Positions 35,129 to 47,827 of a stretch of DNA of 64,000 nucleotides are shown here, piece by piece. Location: contig OY540817.1 in the NCBI GenBank assembly GCA_961205875.1, positions 5,181,001 through 5,245,000 on the forward strand, read 5' to 3'. A program made the position numbers and the translations under genes. The notes beneath the pieces are model-generated. The model was not told the origin of the DNA. It ran no database searches and saw nothing but the letters and a program-made list of their open reading frames with translations. The stretch's first letter is position 1; every line of letters starts with the position of its first letter. The stretch comes from Sialis fuliginosa (Eukaryota > Arthropoda > Insecta > Megaloptera > Sialidae).

Positions 35129-35296
35129 CAGTAATCCCTTCATTTTCGCGGTTAATTGGTTCCATGAGAACAGCGCGTGAATAGAGCAATAGAAATTACT
35201 TCATTACATTATATTTTTTAAAGTGTTTTCACCATTTTTTTTTTTGAAAGTTTTCAATCGCATAAAAGTGAATTCGTGTAAATGAAGGGATTACTG
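35129..35296. mobile_element. Tc1/mariner-type MITE (CAGTAATCCCTTCATTT)
   Basis: Inverted ends CAGTAATCCCTTCATTTTCG and CAGTAATCCCTTCATTTACAC, flanked by TA. 168 bp. Clean and probably fairly young. Confidence 0.88.
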
Positions 35297-35304
35297 TATA
35301 CTAG

Positions 35305-36285
35305 TATAGGAGCCAGCTGCAAAATCGTTGTAGGTTTAACAACCGTCTGCCGTTGTGGTTACTATGAAGTACTCACTCAGGCAAAGCTAGGACGTTGAGT
35401 CCGGTCCACCAGCTTGTAGGGGTTTAATAAATAGGGCCCACGAAAAATATACAAAAAAAATCGCGTAACAACCGTTTGGATGTGACGATTACTTAAAGTA
35501 GACCCCAATTAAAAATGTTTTGGATATACGGCAGACATTTTTTCCTGGGATTAAATTACAGGGGCCCCTCAAAATTTCGACCCCAAAATTTCAGAGAGCA
35601 ACCGGACCGAACCTGGTGCAAAATGTTTATTTGGACGTACATTTACATAAAAACATAATGGCAGAATTTTTTATGTGGGGACTTCGGGGCTTTAGCCTTA
35701 GAAATGGCCAGAATTGAGTCAAAATCTTAAAAATGCTGTAAAATCTAAAATACCGAATGAAAACTTCTGCCGCGCGGTGTATGCCTTTGTTATGGACTAT
35801 AAAATAGATATATACCCATGGCAGAAGTTTTTATTAATGCTATTCCCCACTAAAAGGAAGTTTTAATTTTACATTTAATTTTTTATTTTATGATAAATGT
35901 AATGTTTGGGGGGTTGGGGGGCTGTGGAGTATGGCATGGATAAAAACTTCTGCCGTGGGTATATATCTATTTTATAGTCCATAACAAAAGCATAGACCGT
36001 GCGGCAGAAGTTTTCATTGGGTATTTTAGATTGTACAGCATTTTTAAGATTTAGACTCAATTCTGGCCATTTGTAGGCCTAAAGTCCCCACATAAAAAAT
36101 TCTGCCATTATGTTTTTATGTAAGTGTACGTCCAAATAAACATTTTGCACCAGGTCTGGTTTAAAACCTCTACAAGCTGGTGGACCGGACTCATCGTCCT
36201 AACTTTGTCTGAGTGAGTACTTAAAAGTAACCACAACGGCAGACGGTTGTTAAACTTACACCGATTTTGCAGCTGGCTCCTATAC
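35305..36285. mobile_element. Large foldback element (TATAGGAGCCAGCTGC)
   Basis: Ends TATAGGAGCCAGCTGCAAAA and inverse; arms are about 550 bp on the left and 360 bp on the right, folding around AT-rich sequence at 35860-35930. The left arm has an extra ~180 bp (35420-35600) that the right lacks. Short frames inside are arm-derived. Confidence 0.85.
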
Positions 36286-36289
36286 TATA

Positions 36290-37190
36290 CGTATAAATGT
36301 TTATTTTCTTTTTTTATGTAAATAACATATATATTATATTATATGTAGTATATTGGATTGTATTTCTCTACTGAACGGTTTTAAGTTTGTTATTTTTGAT
36401 TGGTTTTGGAGCAAAACTATGATTTTATGTAATGAGTATTAGTTCTTTTGTACCTCACATGTTATTTTTATTTTTGTACATAGTTTGTAATTTTGATAGT
36501 TAATAAAAAGAATATAGAAATTATTTTGTAATTGTCTTTATTTTTATTATAAATGTACTTAAACTTTCCAATTGTTTAAAAAAGTTTTATGTTTCTTTCA
36601 CCTTCGGTTGTTTTATTTGCATTGCTTCATTTGTTTCTAAAATGAATAATGAGGAAATATTTTTTGTAGGTAAGTTGATATTTATTTATTTTTATTTTTT
36701 CTCGTATTTACAGCTATTAAAATAATTGACAAATTAAGAGAAATTGGTTTTATAGGCAGTTTAATTATTTTAGTATTTTTGTCTTAACATAAAAACTACT
36801 GAACCGATTTTAATGGGACTTTCACTGCTGAAGCCTCTAAAATTATATGGTAATTGGTTTCCTACAGGCCTGTATTAAGGAAATTTCTAATTAAAAAATA
36901 GTTATATTATTGTTGTATTTTTTTTGGCTTTAAGAGGGACCAGGACGTGCCCTGGTGTGATTGGGGCAGGAGTCCTCAGTATACACATCAGGTTTTTATT
37001 ATATTATAACATAATGGGTCAAAAGAAAGGTCATAGAAAATATCAATTTAAAAAACCAAATGACGAACTTTTAAAGCAAAATGAGATACATATTTTTAAT
37101 ATATATTTTACAAAATGTTGTAGATCTATATTATAGAAAATTTAATGCTCTACAAAAAAGATTCTATAAAATTTTCACGTAAAATGTGTC
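36290..37190 (+). other. Unassigned sequence with a weak exon-like spot
   Basis: 36641-36668 reads ATG, then NNEEIFFV and a GTAAGT donor, which could be a first coding exon, but no following exon was found. 36790-36860 is the ACTACTGAACCGATTTTAATG repeat also seen at 46925. Nothing else recognised. Confidence 0.25.
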
Positions 37191-37540
37191 GTTCTTGAGA
37201 TATCTTGAAAAAATAAATATTTTGGGATGTCACCCCTCCCTTTTACACACGATTTTGATGGGACCGTCCTCAAGACAGACCCAACCATCCAACCAAGTTT
37301 CATTAATATCGGTTCAGTGGTTCATGAGTTATGCGTGTGAAAAGGATTCAGGGGACAAACGGATGGACGGACGGACAGATAGATAGACACAGAACGAAAA
37401 GAGTTTGTCTTGACGTGAAACGGATAGATCAATTTAAAATTTTGAATTCGGAGAACATTTTTTTTGTCTCAATCTGAAACGATCACAAAGCTTCTCGTAT
37501 CTTCGATATTGCGAGGTAGCAAAATTGACTGGTATTGAAA
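37190..37540 (+). repeat. Dispersed repeat (GGAACGAAAAGTGTTTG relatives), copy
   Basis: Shares TGAGTTATGCGTGTGAAAAGG, a CAGATAGATAGACA run, CGTGAAACG and CTTCTCGTATCTTCGATATTG with 55205-55500 (inverted) and with the tandem array at 62.5-63.9 kb. It looks like the founder family of that array. Confidence 0.65.
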
Positions 37541-38077
37541 CGCAAGTATGACTACAAGTATGTATCGACCTTATTGCTTCGGAGCTCATTAGTGATTAAG
37601 GTAATTATAACTATATATTATGTTACACAATAGCACACAGTTGGCAAACATGAGTTAGGTCAGAAAGCGTGGCTGTGATTAAGGTGACAATTATTATAGT
37701 TCGTCACGCCTCAAGCTATTTGTCATCTCTTGACGGCGAAACTGTTTGTTTTTCAACTTTTTATATCTACTAGTGTTCAGGGACCATAATGTTGAAATTA
37801 CTGAAAAGTAACTAAAATAAATACTATTTAATTGGAATGAAAAGTGGATTTTTAAATTATCTTGGTATACGTATATAGTATATACATTCCTTTCGCATTA
37901 ACGTAACCGTCGAATTATCGTAAGTGGCAATTTTTCCGAAATTGATATCATCATTCACATCACAAAATGGCGTCAGTAGGGGGCTAAAAGCAGTATTTTA
38001 TTTTGCCCTCCTCCTCTAACTCAGTAACTACTGGCTCAAAAAATCTGAAAAAAATTTGTTAACGAGGGTTTGGTGGG
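37541..38077 (+). other. No feature recognised
   Basis: Mixed-composition intergenic sequence without coding frames of note, repeat ends or RNA-like structure. Confidence 0.4.
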
Positions 38078-38085
38078 ACTATATA

Positions 38086-38343
38086 CAGTGGCGTAGCAAG
38101 CATAATTGGCGCCCGGGGTACGATATCTTTTTGGCGCCCCCAATAATAATAATTTTATAATAAATCTCAATTGAAATTGGCGACTAAAAAAAAAAGGTCT
38201 TCAGTTGCATATTCTGGTCTATGGCTCTTTATAAATTGGGTTTATGCTATGCGGTTCAAAAAGTTAAAGGCCATTTGGCGCCCTTCTGTAAGTGGCGCCC
38301 GGGGCATGATAGACCCCCTTGCCCCCCCCTCGCTATGCCACTG
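38086..38343 (+). mobile_element. Non-autonomous hAT (CAGTGGCGTAGC), copy 3
   Basis: Perfect 8-bp duplication ACTATATA at 38078-38085 and 38344-38351. At 258 bp it is the shortest of the three copies, an internal deletion of the 343-469 bp forms. Confidence 0.93.
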
Positions 38344-38481
38344 ACTATATACCAACGACAAATACTAAAGTCAACAATATTATTTAAAATTTTGGAATAA
38401 TAGGGAGGGATGTCAGAATTGTATTTTTAGTTTCATATCTCGGCATGTGGGGTGTCAAAATGTAGATCTCAATTAGTAGAA

Positions 38482-39057
38482 TAGGGTCGAGCAGGGTAAA
38501 TATGAAACACCAAAACAAATGGGGTAAAAGTGAAACAAGCTTGCAACTAAAAAACTAATTTGTTTATAGGAGAATTATAAAACCTAACATCATCATTAAA
38601 AGTTTTTAAAGCGACCTGAAAATATGAATCACCCAATAAGTGATGTGTCACCCCTACAGATTTCCCTGTTAGTCAATGTCAAAACGTGTGAATTAAATTT
38701 TAATTCTTTGCACATAACTTTCTGTATAGCTCATATATTAATTAAAGTTAGAATTTCACATAGATATGCCACAAACAAGATAAATCAAAGTTGTCTTTGT
38801 AGCTTTTCGTTTAATTTTTTGGGAAATATTTTCCATTAGAGGCCTGTTTCACTTTTTCCCAAATTAGAGGTTAAAAATGAAACATTCATTTTTAAAGTCC
38901 GTGTTGTATCGTACAGTTCAAATGATGTATGTAAGTATTTAAAATGGTTATTCATAAGCGCATCTAGTAGAAAAAATTAAAGTATAAATTTGTATCGTTA
39001 ACTGTCAAAAAACATGAAAGATTCATATTCGTTTCACTTTTACTCCAATTGACCCTA
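38482..39057 (-). mobile_element. TIR element (TAGGGTCGAGC), copy 2
   Basis: Inverted relative to 28132-28698 with over 500 bp of shared sequence; TA-rich flanks on both sides. An internal 71-codon frame is present only by chance. Confidence 0.75.
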
Positions 39058-39059
39058 TA

Positions 39060-40200
39060 TATAATATATTTTTATATTAATTTCTAACTCAAAAATGCAC
39101 CTGTGGCTCCAAACAGTCCACGTAGTACGTACTTTGGAACTCTTATGGCATACACTCGTGTATGTCTTGCCCGATTTTTGTTGGCATGTTTGTTCCTAGT
39201 CAGTAGTTAAAATTTTTGAATACTTAATTCTATCGTACATAATTGTTAAAAACTACCGTCTCTTAAGTTACACTAGCATCTATATAAAACCTATTTCAAC
39301 ATTTTTTATAAAATAATTACAATTACTTACAACCGGAAATAAATTTTTTACAGTTGCCATTTTCCGGAAATTAAGTGTGTTATGTAGCTTTAGTCTAAAG
39401 CTACACTACAACCCTAAAATCGCAACGAAATAAGCTCTAATGGGGCTCAAATTTTATTACAAATTAAGTATAGTTAAAATAAGATAGCCTGAAGTAAACG
39501 AAATAAAAAATCAACTATTGTTATTTTGAATTTTAAATTTGTTTAAAACTATGTTTTTTCTATAAGAAATACTTAATGTGAAAACGTTTCAAACCACATG
39601 TCTGTATCTCAAACCATTCGCGAGATATTGTCATACCTTTTATTTCGAAAAAATGGTCGTAATTTGTAAACCGTTTTGTATTTTAATTATTTATTTATTT
39701 TTAATGGAAATAAATATTTTTATAATTCGAATTTCTAGAATTTTCTCTTAATTATATTAAGATTAATAACTTGATCATATGCTGCCCACTCCAGTTTATT
39801 TTTATTGTGTACAAAATTAGATACAGATTTGCAGACATGAAGACTGAATACAAGTTCGTCTCTATATGGGGTAGTGTCCTGTGGTTAAAGACCAGAAACT
39901 TGTTGAGATACAAAAGGACATATTGTTGTCTGGGAACGAATCATATAGTTTTTTTAAAATTATCATTAAATTATTAAATTACACTTTTTGCTAGAAGAAA
40001 TAATATAATCAAAGAAAAATAACTGTTACTGTATTTAAGGGTTGATGGATGAGTGGGGAGGGGGGGTTTAAAAATAATAATAATAATAATAATAAATAAT
40101 TTATTTTGTAATTCTCATGAAGTAATGTTTCTAATAAAACAAGTACCTCTTTATTAAATCTATTTAATTACCAAAGACCGCAAATAAAGTTTTTTTTTTA
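39060..40200 (+). other. Unassigned intergenic sequence
   Basis: AT-rich; includes a CATGTCTGTATCTCAAACC...TTCGCGAGATATTG tract resembling 31330-31380 and an (AAT) microsatellite at about 40068-40100. No gene recognised. Confidence 0.4.
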
Positions 40201-40204
40201 AACT

Positions 40205-40743
40205 ATAGGGTCAACTACTTTAATTTTTTCTACTAGATGCGCTTATGAATAACCATTTTAAATACTTACATCGTTTGAACTGTACGATACAACACGGACT
40301 TTAAAAATGAAAAAAGTGTGTTTGATTTTTAACCTCTAATTTGGGAAAAAATGAAACAGGTAAGGGAAAAAGTGAAACTGCGGCCTCTAATGAAAAATAT
40401 TTCTCGAAAAATTAAAAGAAAAACTACAAAAGCAACTTTGATTTATCTTCTTTGTGTCATATCAATGTGAAATTGTAACTTTAATTAATATATAAGCTAT
40501 ACAGAAAGTTATGTGCAAAGAATTAAAATTTAATTCACACGTTTTGACATCGACTAACAGGAAAATCTATAGGGGTGACACATCACTTATTAGGCGATTC
40601 ATATTTTTAGGTCGCTTTAACAAACCTTTAATAATGTTGTCAGTTTTTATAATTCTTCTATAAACAAATTAGTTTTTTAGTTGCAAGTTTGTTTCACTTT
40701 TATCCCATTTTTTTGGTGTTTCATATTTACCCCGCTCGACCCT
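40205..40743 (+). mobile_element. TIR element (TAGGGTCGAGC), copy 3, shortened at one end
   Basis: Same orientation as copy 1. The left terminus joins TAGGGTCAAC directly to ACTTTAATTTTTTC, lacking about 70 bases present in the other copies. The right end is intact (GCTCGACCCTA). Confidence 0.75.
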
Positions 40744-40744
40744 A

Positions 40745-41724
40745 GCTTTTTATTTTGTTATTTTTCTCCAGTAATGCTAATGATTACAAAATGATAAGTA
40801 CTACGACACAAAAAATATAAAATAAAGAATGATAAAATTTGAAACAATGCAAATGAAGTTACTATGATAATATAATACCTAATAAAAAGATTACACCAAT
40901 AATTTGTTTAAATGTCCATCATTTTGACTCTCATAAGCCGATTGTCATCAAATTAAGCAGTTTTACACTTAAATGATTATTAATATTCAGTAAAGGCAGT
41001 AATTAAATATCAACAAATATTTTTTATTTAGTAACTACATTTAATTAAACAAGTATCCAACACTGGGGTATTGTCCAAGACTAGTACCAGTACCTTATTT
41101 TGTTAACGTTAAAAAAATATTAAAAAGATCTTATTTTAGTTAAACCAAAAAATATAACGAATATTATTATTTTTACCAATAAATTTTCTATAATGTGTTA
41201 CACCCTTCATCTACTAAGGGTGAATAGTGAATACATTTATAGGGTAAAAGTGTGACAGTTGGTACCCGTGCAGACACTCTGATACTGGCAGGTTCTCTTG
41301 CGATCTCTATCGTGTCCGTTGACTTTTTATTGCGGCCGATTATTAAAAAATAACTTGTTTGTAATTACCACACGCTAACTTTTATTTAATTTATGTTATA
41401 TTTAAATTATTATAATTTATAACTATATTAAAGAGTGTATCATTAAAACTAACAATTAATGTTGACATTTAAAATGTATATTTTTATAAAATTAATTACT
41501 AACAATAATTATGACGATCCAGTACAAAATAAATAATGATTTATCACTGAAATACTTTTGGATGCATTTAAAAAAAATTATTTTTAATTAATTGTATAAT
41601 TCCAAACAACTGATATTTATTTTAAAATCCGAATGATACACCAATGACTTCTGGAGCGATATGGTAACAACGCTAGGTATTGTGTTATGGGTCCTATATT
41701 TTTACTTGTCAAACAAAAGGTTAT
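40745..41724 (+). other. Unassigned intergenic sequence
   Basis: AT-rich with one GC-richer stretch at 41260-41340. No exon-like frame, repeat end or RNA gene recognised. Confidence 0.4.
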
Positions 41725-41988
41725 ACTAGCTGTTACCCGCGCGACGTCGTCCGCGTGGTAATGCAGATTTCTATTTAGTTTCGCATTTATACGCTATCAC
41801 TGAACCAAAAAGTGGCATAGGGTTTACCCACCCCCAATTTGTCGATATGCCTTGTTTAATTTAACAACTGTGATACATAAAAAATAAAAATTACATATGA
41901 TGTAAAAATTTCATCAAGATCGGTTCAGCGTTATAGCCGTAAAAAGGTAACAAACAGACAGACACACTTTCGCATTTATAATATGGAT
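41725..41988 (+). mobile_element. Short LINE/SINE-like element (TAGCTGTTACCCGCG)
   Basis: Head ACTAGCTGTTACCCGCG with CGTCGTCCGCGTGG, tail AACAAACAGACAGACACACTT and CGCATTTATAATATGGAT. This head/tail combination is very common in arthropod genomes. Two more copies: 49286-49470 and 53985-54306. Confidence 0.65.
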
Positions 41989-42358
41989 TTATTTATAAAT
42001 AAATAACCTACAAGGAACATTGTTAGTTATTCACATCTATATATACAAGCACTTGACTGTTAGTCGGGCGCCAATTATAGTAAATGAACATTGAACATAT
42101 AGATTATGAAGTATGTTTCATCTGATAATTCCGATATTTAATTTATTTAAAATAAAACTACAATTATTTAAGAACAGTTCGTTGTGGCAAAAATTTGTTT
42201 ATGTAACTGGCGTCAACCTAACAGTTTAGAGTAGTCAAGAAGCTTTAATGCTTCATTGAAAGAGGCATTTAATTCCCGCAATTTTCTAAATAAGAATTTT
42301 TTGTTTTAATCGATTTTTTGAGATCGATCATTTTAAAAATACATATTCATTCATCGCT

Positions 42359-42600
42359 TTAAAACTTAAACCAGCGGTGATGTTTGCCACCCTTCATGTG
42401 TGTGTGTGTGTGTGTGGCAAGGTCGGACACACGTGCTACAGGTGTCGTCACGTGACACCACACGGTGTCCACCTGTTGAAGCGCGCGCGCGCGAAATGCG
42501 GCCGGTATTAGCAAGAAACGGTTGAAATTATAAACAACCCTTTGTCTCAAATAGACAATATCTGCCTTGGGAACCACGAGACTTTCTTATACGTAATCCT
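42359..42600 (-). repeat. Repeat related to 14183-14400, with simple repeats and E-boxes
   Basis: Ends with ATCTGCCTTGGGAACCACG like 14380-14400. Contains (TG)10 at 42397-42416, two CACGTG E-boxes (42430-42435; 42449-42454 within the palindrome GTCACGTGAC) and (GC)6 at 42481-42493. No gene. Confidence 0.6.
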
Positions 42601-43330
42601 AATAGTGAATAGCATACGTGATTCTTATGTTATTAAGACATTTTTGACAAACTAATAAAATATAATAAAACATAAACTATAGATAATATTATTCTTTATA
42701 TTATATATCAAATAAATTTTTTTGAACGTAATAACTGAAAACGGATGTTTACTCTTGTAAATTTTTGAATTTTCGAATTATTTTTGAAATAAGAAAAAAA
42801 TGTTTTAGATAAAAAATGTCGAGTATGTTATTATCTATAATTTATTCCTCATACATTTTTTCCCAACATTTATGATTTAGTCAGAAAGAAATTTTTTATG
42901 TAATTATTTAAACTCACACACACTGTTTACTCTCAGTATTAAGTATAAGAAAGTCCCATGGTACCAATGGCAAACACACACACTGTTCAATCTCTGTAAT
43001 ACGTATAAGAAAGTCCCATGACACTCATGGCAGATATTTCTCCTCTGTTATGAACCATTTGAATTATAATAAAAAAAAATTTTCTTCAAAAATTCGTTTT
43101 TACGAAAAAATGAATAGAACTATAAATTATAGATATTGATATTACCTATAATTTTTAACTTGACCATTTTTCTCTATTTCGTACTGTTTCAGAGTAATTC
43201 GAAAAATTAAAAAATCGACGTAGGTAAACATGCGTATCCGGTTGAAAGATCGTTTTCAAAAATAGAACGTTTTCTTCCCAGACAAAAATTAATATTAAAT
43301 ATAAAATTTCATCCTTCTACAATTTGTAGT
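42600..43330 (+). repeat. Dispersed repeat with TATAAGAAAGTCCC motif, copy C
   Basis: Parallel to 3960-4690 over most of its length, including the two tandem ~60-bp units (42910-43040). It stops before the CAGACAGACGG tail of copy B. Confidence 0.75.
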
Positions 43331-44330
43331 TGTTTGTTTTAACAAAAATCATATTAATCTCGCTTTTAATATAAAAATAAATACATTTTTTAGAATATTT
43401 TTTAACCTACATATTTCATTATTTAAAATCATAATTTCAGTGATACTTTGTTACTGGCATCATGCCTATTAAAGAGATATTTATTTAATTAATTAATTGT
43501 ATACACAACTAAAATAATCCTTGCACCTCGGACTGTCCATGCGAGCCTTTTTCGCGCGTCTTTGAAAGGCCGTTGTCCTTTGGTAGTATGTTAAACATCT
43601 TCAGTGCAACATATGGGATGTCCAGTACATTCACGTCCTTCTAGTTCCTTGTTACTACCCGTCTTGTTAACTAATCACTCTATACATTCAGATAATTAAC
43701 ATCGTTGTTATGTTAATTTTAATTAATAATTAACTAAATATCTCGTTTGGATTTTAATTGTATTTATTTAAAATATTTATTATTTCCTTTATTAGAATAG
43801 CATTCATCAGAATGGACAGTAATTCAAAAATGTAAAATTATTGATTATTTTTTTAAAGCAAGCGAGAATTACCCCATCACAAGAAGATAACAGTAGGATG
43901 TTGCTTATGGGCTGATCATAGTAGAGGTACCTACAGTATAGAGTATGAAAGATGTTTTTTTTATGTATGTCTTCAATTGTCGGCTGGCATTATCTTCTTC
44001 TGACATGAAAGATGTTAGGGTTATAGGTTATACCAATAATTTGATTAATTAATTTCGGATCTATATTCTAGCAACAAAATTAAAAATGGAACTAAAAATA
44101 TCATAAAATATTATTAAATTGAAATAACTTATCGCTTTTTTATGATTTCTACGAAACGTTTTTTTAAGTGTATGTATTAAATTTAAATGACAGTTAAGTG
44201 GCATTTATTAATGATTAAATGTATACAAGTAGCAATTAGCAATCATAAACTAGTGGTTACCAACGTACACCAGGATAACAGTTTTACATTATTGTAAATT
44301 CAAACCAACTATTTGGTTTGATTTCGTTAA
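43330..44330 (+). other. Unassigned intergenic sequence
   Basis: A GC-richer stretch at 43520-43690 has no open frame or splice-bounded exon that I can support. The rest is AT-rich. Confidence 0.35.
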
Positions 44331-44339
44331 AAATGTATT

Positions 44340-45227
44340 TGGAACTTTTAAAAATAAAATAAAACCGATATAAAAAAACTAAAAACACTGAAATGTATAC
44401 ATAATAATTAAATTTTATAGTTTTTGAAGTCGGTTTTATTTTTTATTTTAAAAAAAGTTTTTTATTGGCTTGGCATCGACTTCAAAAACTGTTAAATTTA
44501 ATTATTGTATACTATAATAAATTAAATTATAATTAAATTATTGTATACTTTTGTAACATATAGTTTTTATTTAGTAACCTTATTCTACGTGAAAAAACAC
44601 GAATCTTTCATTGAAAACTTTCTTTCAACAACCTAATTTTACAAGATATCTAACAAAATAATTTCGAGATTTTGAACATTCACGATTTTTTTACTCAGAA
44701 ATCATCAACTTTAGAAAAAAAGTACAAAATATAAAAAAATGTTTATTTTGGTCTAATGAAACTTGGAGAATTATTCTAGAATTTTTATTAACATTTCGTA
44801 TTTTTTTTTGTTTTTGCTAAAATAAAATGAATAGAATAAGTTTTAAATTTTTTTAAAATAACTCTCCAAGCTTTATTAGACCAAAATAAACATTTTTTAT
44901 ATCTCGTACTTTTTTCTAAAGTTTATGGTTTTTGAGTAAAAAATTCTTGAAAGTTCAAAATCTAGAATTATTTTGTTAGATATCTTGGAAAGGTTAGGTT
45001 GTTAAAAAAAAAGTTTACAATGAAAGATGTCGTGTTTTTTTCACGTATAATAAGATTAATAAATAAAAAATATAGGTTCCTATTTAAAAAAACGTTTAAA
45101 TAACAAATAAATATTACTATTCGATTACCCCCTCACAACCAACCATTTTTTTGTTGAAACATTTTTTTTCAAATATGCGATGGTTTTGAGATAATAAACT
45201 GTAACACTTTGAATGCCCCACCCTGTA
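44340..45227. repeat. Two adjoining foldback repeats
   Basis: 44340-44520 is the ACCGACTTCAAAAA family. 44570-45225 has arms of about 230 bp (TTTATTTTGGTCTAATG and inverse; CACGTATAATAAG) and ends GCCCCACCCTG before TA, a long relative of 32647-32873 and of the end at 5383. Confidence 0.65.
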
Positions 45228-45229
45228 TA

Positions 45230-46325
45230 TTGTCGAATTGAGAACCTCTTCATTTTTTGAAGTCGGTTAAAAATTAGAAACCCACAATCATCGGAAAGGT
45301 AAATAAGATGACTGGAAAAAAATTAAACGATTTCTGGTAAATACAATCAACAATAGGAAACGGAAATAGAACTGTTCTACAGCGGATATTAGAGTTGACT
45401 TGAAAATGTCGCGCTTTAATTACTGTTGAAAACAAAAGCTAGATGGGGGTGGGAGAGGGTCACTGCTACCTGTTGCAATATGTTCAATAAACGTTTCGTA
45501 CAAAATACATTCAGTAGCCGATTAATAACACGTGATGGTTTTACCTTAGATATTGTATTGTATTGATAACCCATTTTTTATTTAGAATAAATAATGATAA
45601 AAAAATAAGTTTAAAGTAGATATTTTGACATTTTCAGCACATACTCGAAAAGCTTAGAGATATTTTTTTTAAATTTATTAAAACATTTATTTATGTATTA
45701 TTTTTAGGAAACATACAAAAAATAAAATGAAAATTGAATGTTATGTAATAACATGAAGTATATTGAAATTTGGCTATAATATTAATACAATCAATCAGAA
45801 ATCGATTCGGGTTGTCATATGAGTATCTTTAGCAAAACTATACATAGAATAATGTTGAATATTTTTTATTACTTATTCCGTTTGTTTTTCTATTTTTTTT
45901 TTAAATATAGATAATTATTATTTTATAATTTTTTATTATTTTCTTTTCTATTATTATTTTATTATATTAATATAAGGCAAATTAAATAAAAAAACAAAAG
46001 GCAATATTGTTTATTTTATGATAAGTATATTATTTTATAATAATTTAGAGTACCTAAGCATATTAATCTATCTAGAATTTATTTAACATATGGTTGTTAA
46101 AGGTCTAATGTCATATCACCTGTTAGTGAGAAATAACCATTGATGAAAAACTACAGGTTAATGGGTAGTTATATAAAGAAAGGGGTTGAAATTATTTGAC
46201 CGTTAAAATTATTGTTTTTATTTAATGAATTTTTTTAAAATGATCATTTGTTATGACTTGTGGAATCGATATGATACGTAGTTTTTGTAAAGTGCTTATT
46301 GCTTTTACATAAATATTATAATATT
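45230..46325 (+). other. Unassigned AT-rich intergenic sequence
   Basis: Nothing recognised apart from a short ATCAGAAATC.ATTCGGG.TGTCA block near 45795 that recurs at 48228. Confidence 0.4.
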
Positions 46326-46329
46326 AATA

Positions 46330-46750
46330 TTTTCATTTTTAACCGACTTCTAAAAAGAAGGAAGTTCTTAATTCAATCAATATACATATATTTTTTATGT
46401 ATAACTATGACAAATATGCACCGATTTTGAATTTTTTTTATTTGTTTGAAAGAGTATACTCCCGAGGTGGTTCCATATCAATTTTATTAGAATTTAATCA
46501 TAGCCACTACTCAAAATGGAAAAATAAAAAAATATTTTAAGAAAAAAAATAAAACCTTCAAAAAAACCCTAATAATACTGAAAAGTATATAATAATTAAA
46601 TTTAACATTTTTTGAAGTCGATGTCAAGCTAGTGAAAAACTTTTTAAGAAGGAAAAAAATAAAACCGACTTCAAAAACTGTTAAAAATTATTATATACTT
46701 TTCAGTATTATTAGGGGTTTTTTAAGTCGGTTTTATTATTTTCTTAAAAA
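46330..46750. repeat. ACCGACTTCAAAAA foldback repeat
   Basis: Begins TTAACCGACTTCTAAAAAG and includes CCCGAGGTGGTTCCAT; a near-perfect inner palindrome of about 90-bp arms (46545-46635 and 46655-46745) ends in GAAGTCG and inverse. Confidence 0.65.
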
Positions 46751-46759
46751 GTTTTTTCT

Positions 46760-47820
46760 AATATTTAAAAAGACTTGATGATTTATCGATTATTTTTTAA
46801 AATTATTATATTATATCTTCACTTAAATTTAAATTAAATTCTTATATCATATAAATAAATATTGTTATTAAAATATGCCATATAATCGGTTTTGTATATA
46901 TGTTTGTATATTCTGATTTGATATGAAAGCTACTGGACTGATTTTGATGGGACTTTCACTGTTAGAAAGCCTAAGACCTTTGAATTAGTTTAAGTTATAA
47001 TATGATTTTTTTTGTTGAAAATGCATAAAAAGAAAAAAAAACGATTTAGAAATGAACGCAGAGAATTTCTAATCATGCTTTATATATTTTATTGACTACC
47101 GTAATTATATTTTGTTTATTATATATAAATACATCAAAAATATAATTGATATCTACAAAAATTAATATATAAAAAACTGTATAGGTAATTATACTATTTC
47201 TTATCAATCATACGTCAACACCTACTAAAAAGTCAGACTGCAGCAATTTAAAATAGGGGCATTAATATAAATATGAGCGTCTCTTCCTAGACCAGGTGGA
47301 CTTGGATGTCTGAAAGAAAACGCATATGTAATTAAAGAGTACGCAAGAATTCAGTTTGTAACGGACAAACCGTATGGCGTCTATGATATACATACATACT
47401 ACATGGTGTAACGACTTTCTTTCAATTATACAGCTGGGGGACGTATTATTAATCATTTTTAATTTTGTTATATTTCTTATTAATATTTTTTTATTAAAAA
47501 ATGGAAAAAATATGAAAATTTTGAATATATATACATAAATACATAATAATATACTAATAGTGACGTTAAACAATAAATATAAACAACTTATTTGTCTAAA
47601 CGTCAAGAATTTAATAAAGAAAAAGTAGTCGCGAATACTTTTTCTTTATTAAATTTACTTGCCAAAATAATTAAATTTAAGTTTTTTGGGTATAATTAAA
47701 AATTAATATATTTTTTTATCAATTGAAAAATATTTCTAACCTAGAGATATTTCAGTAAGGCTTATGACAGCGTGGCTATTTTTCAGTGCTTAAAATTTAT
47801 TCAAAAATTCATTTGTGTAT
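46760..47820 (-). other. Unassigned; one weak terminal-exon-like spot
   Basis: On the minus strand, TTTTCTTTCAG ends at 47310 and is followed by a frame reading HPSPPGLGRDAHIYINAPIL and a stop near 47220. The splice-like site is good, but no partner exon or family match is known. A longer minus frame at 47262-47606 reads through it in another phase and looks like chance. Confidence 0.25.
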
Positions 47821-47827
47821 TATACAG

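Noticed and set aside
47220-47310. Minus-strand terminal-exon-like segment HPSPPGLGRDAHIYI
   Set aside because: A good acceptor-like site, but a single short segment without partner exons or family match is not enough to call a gene.
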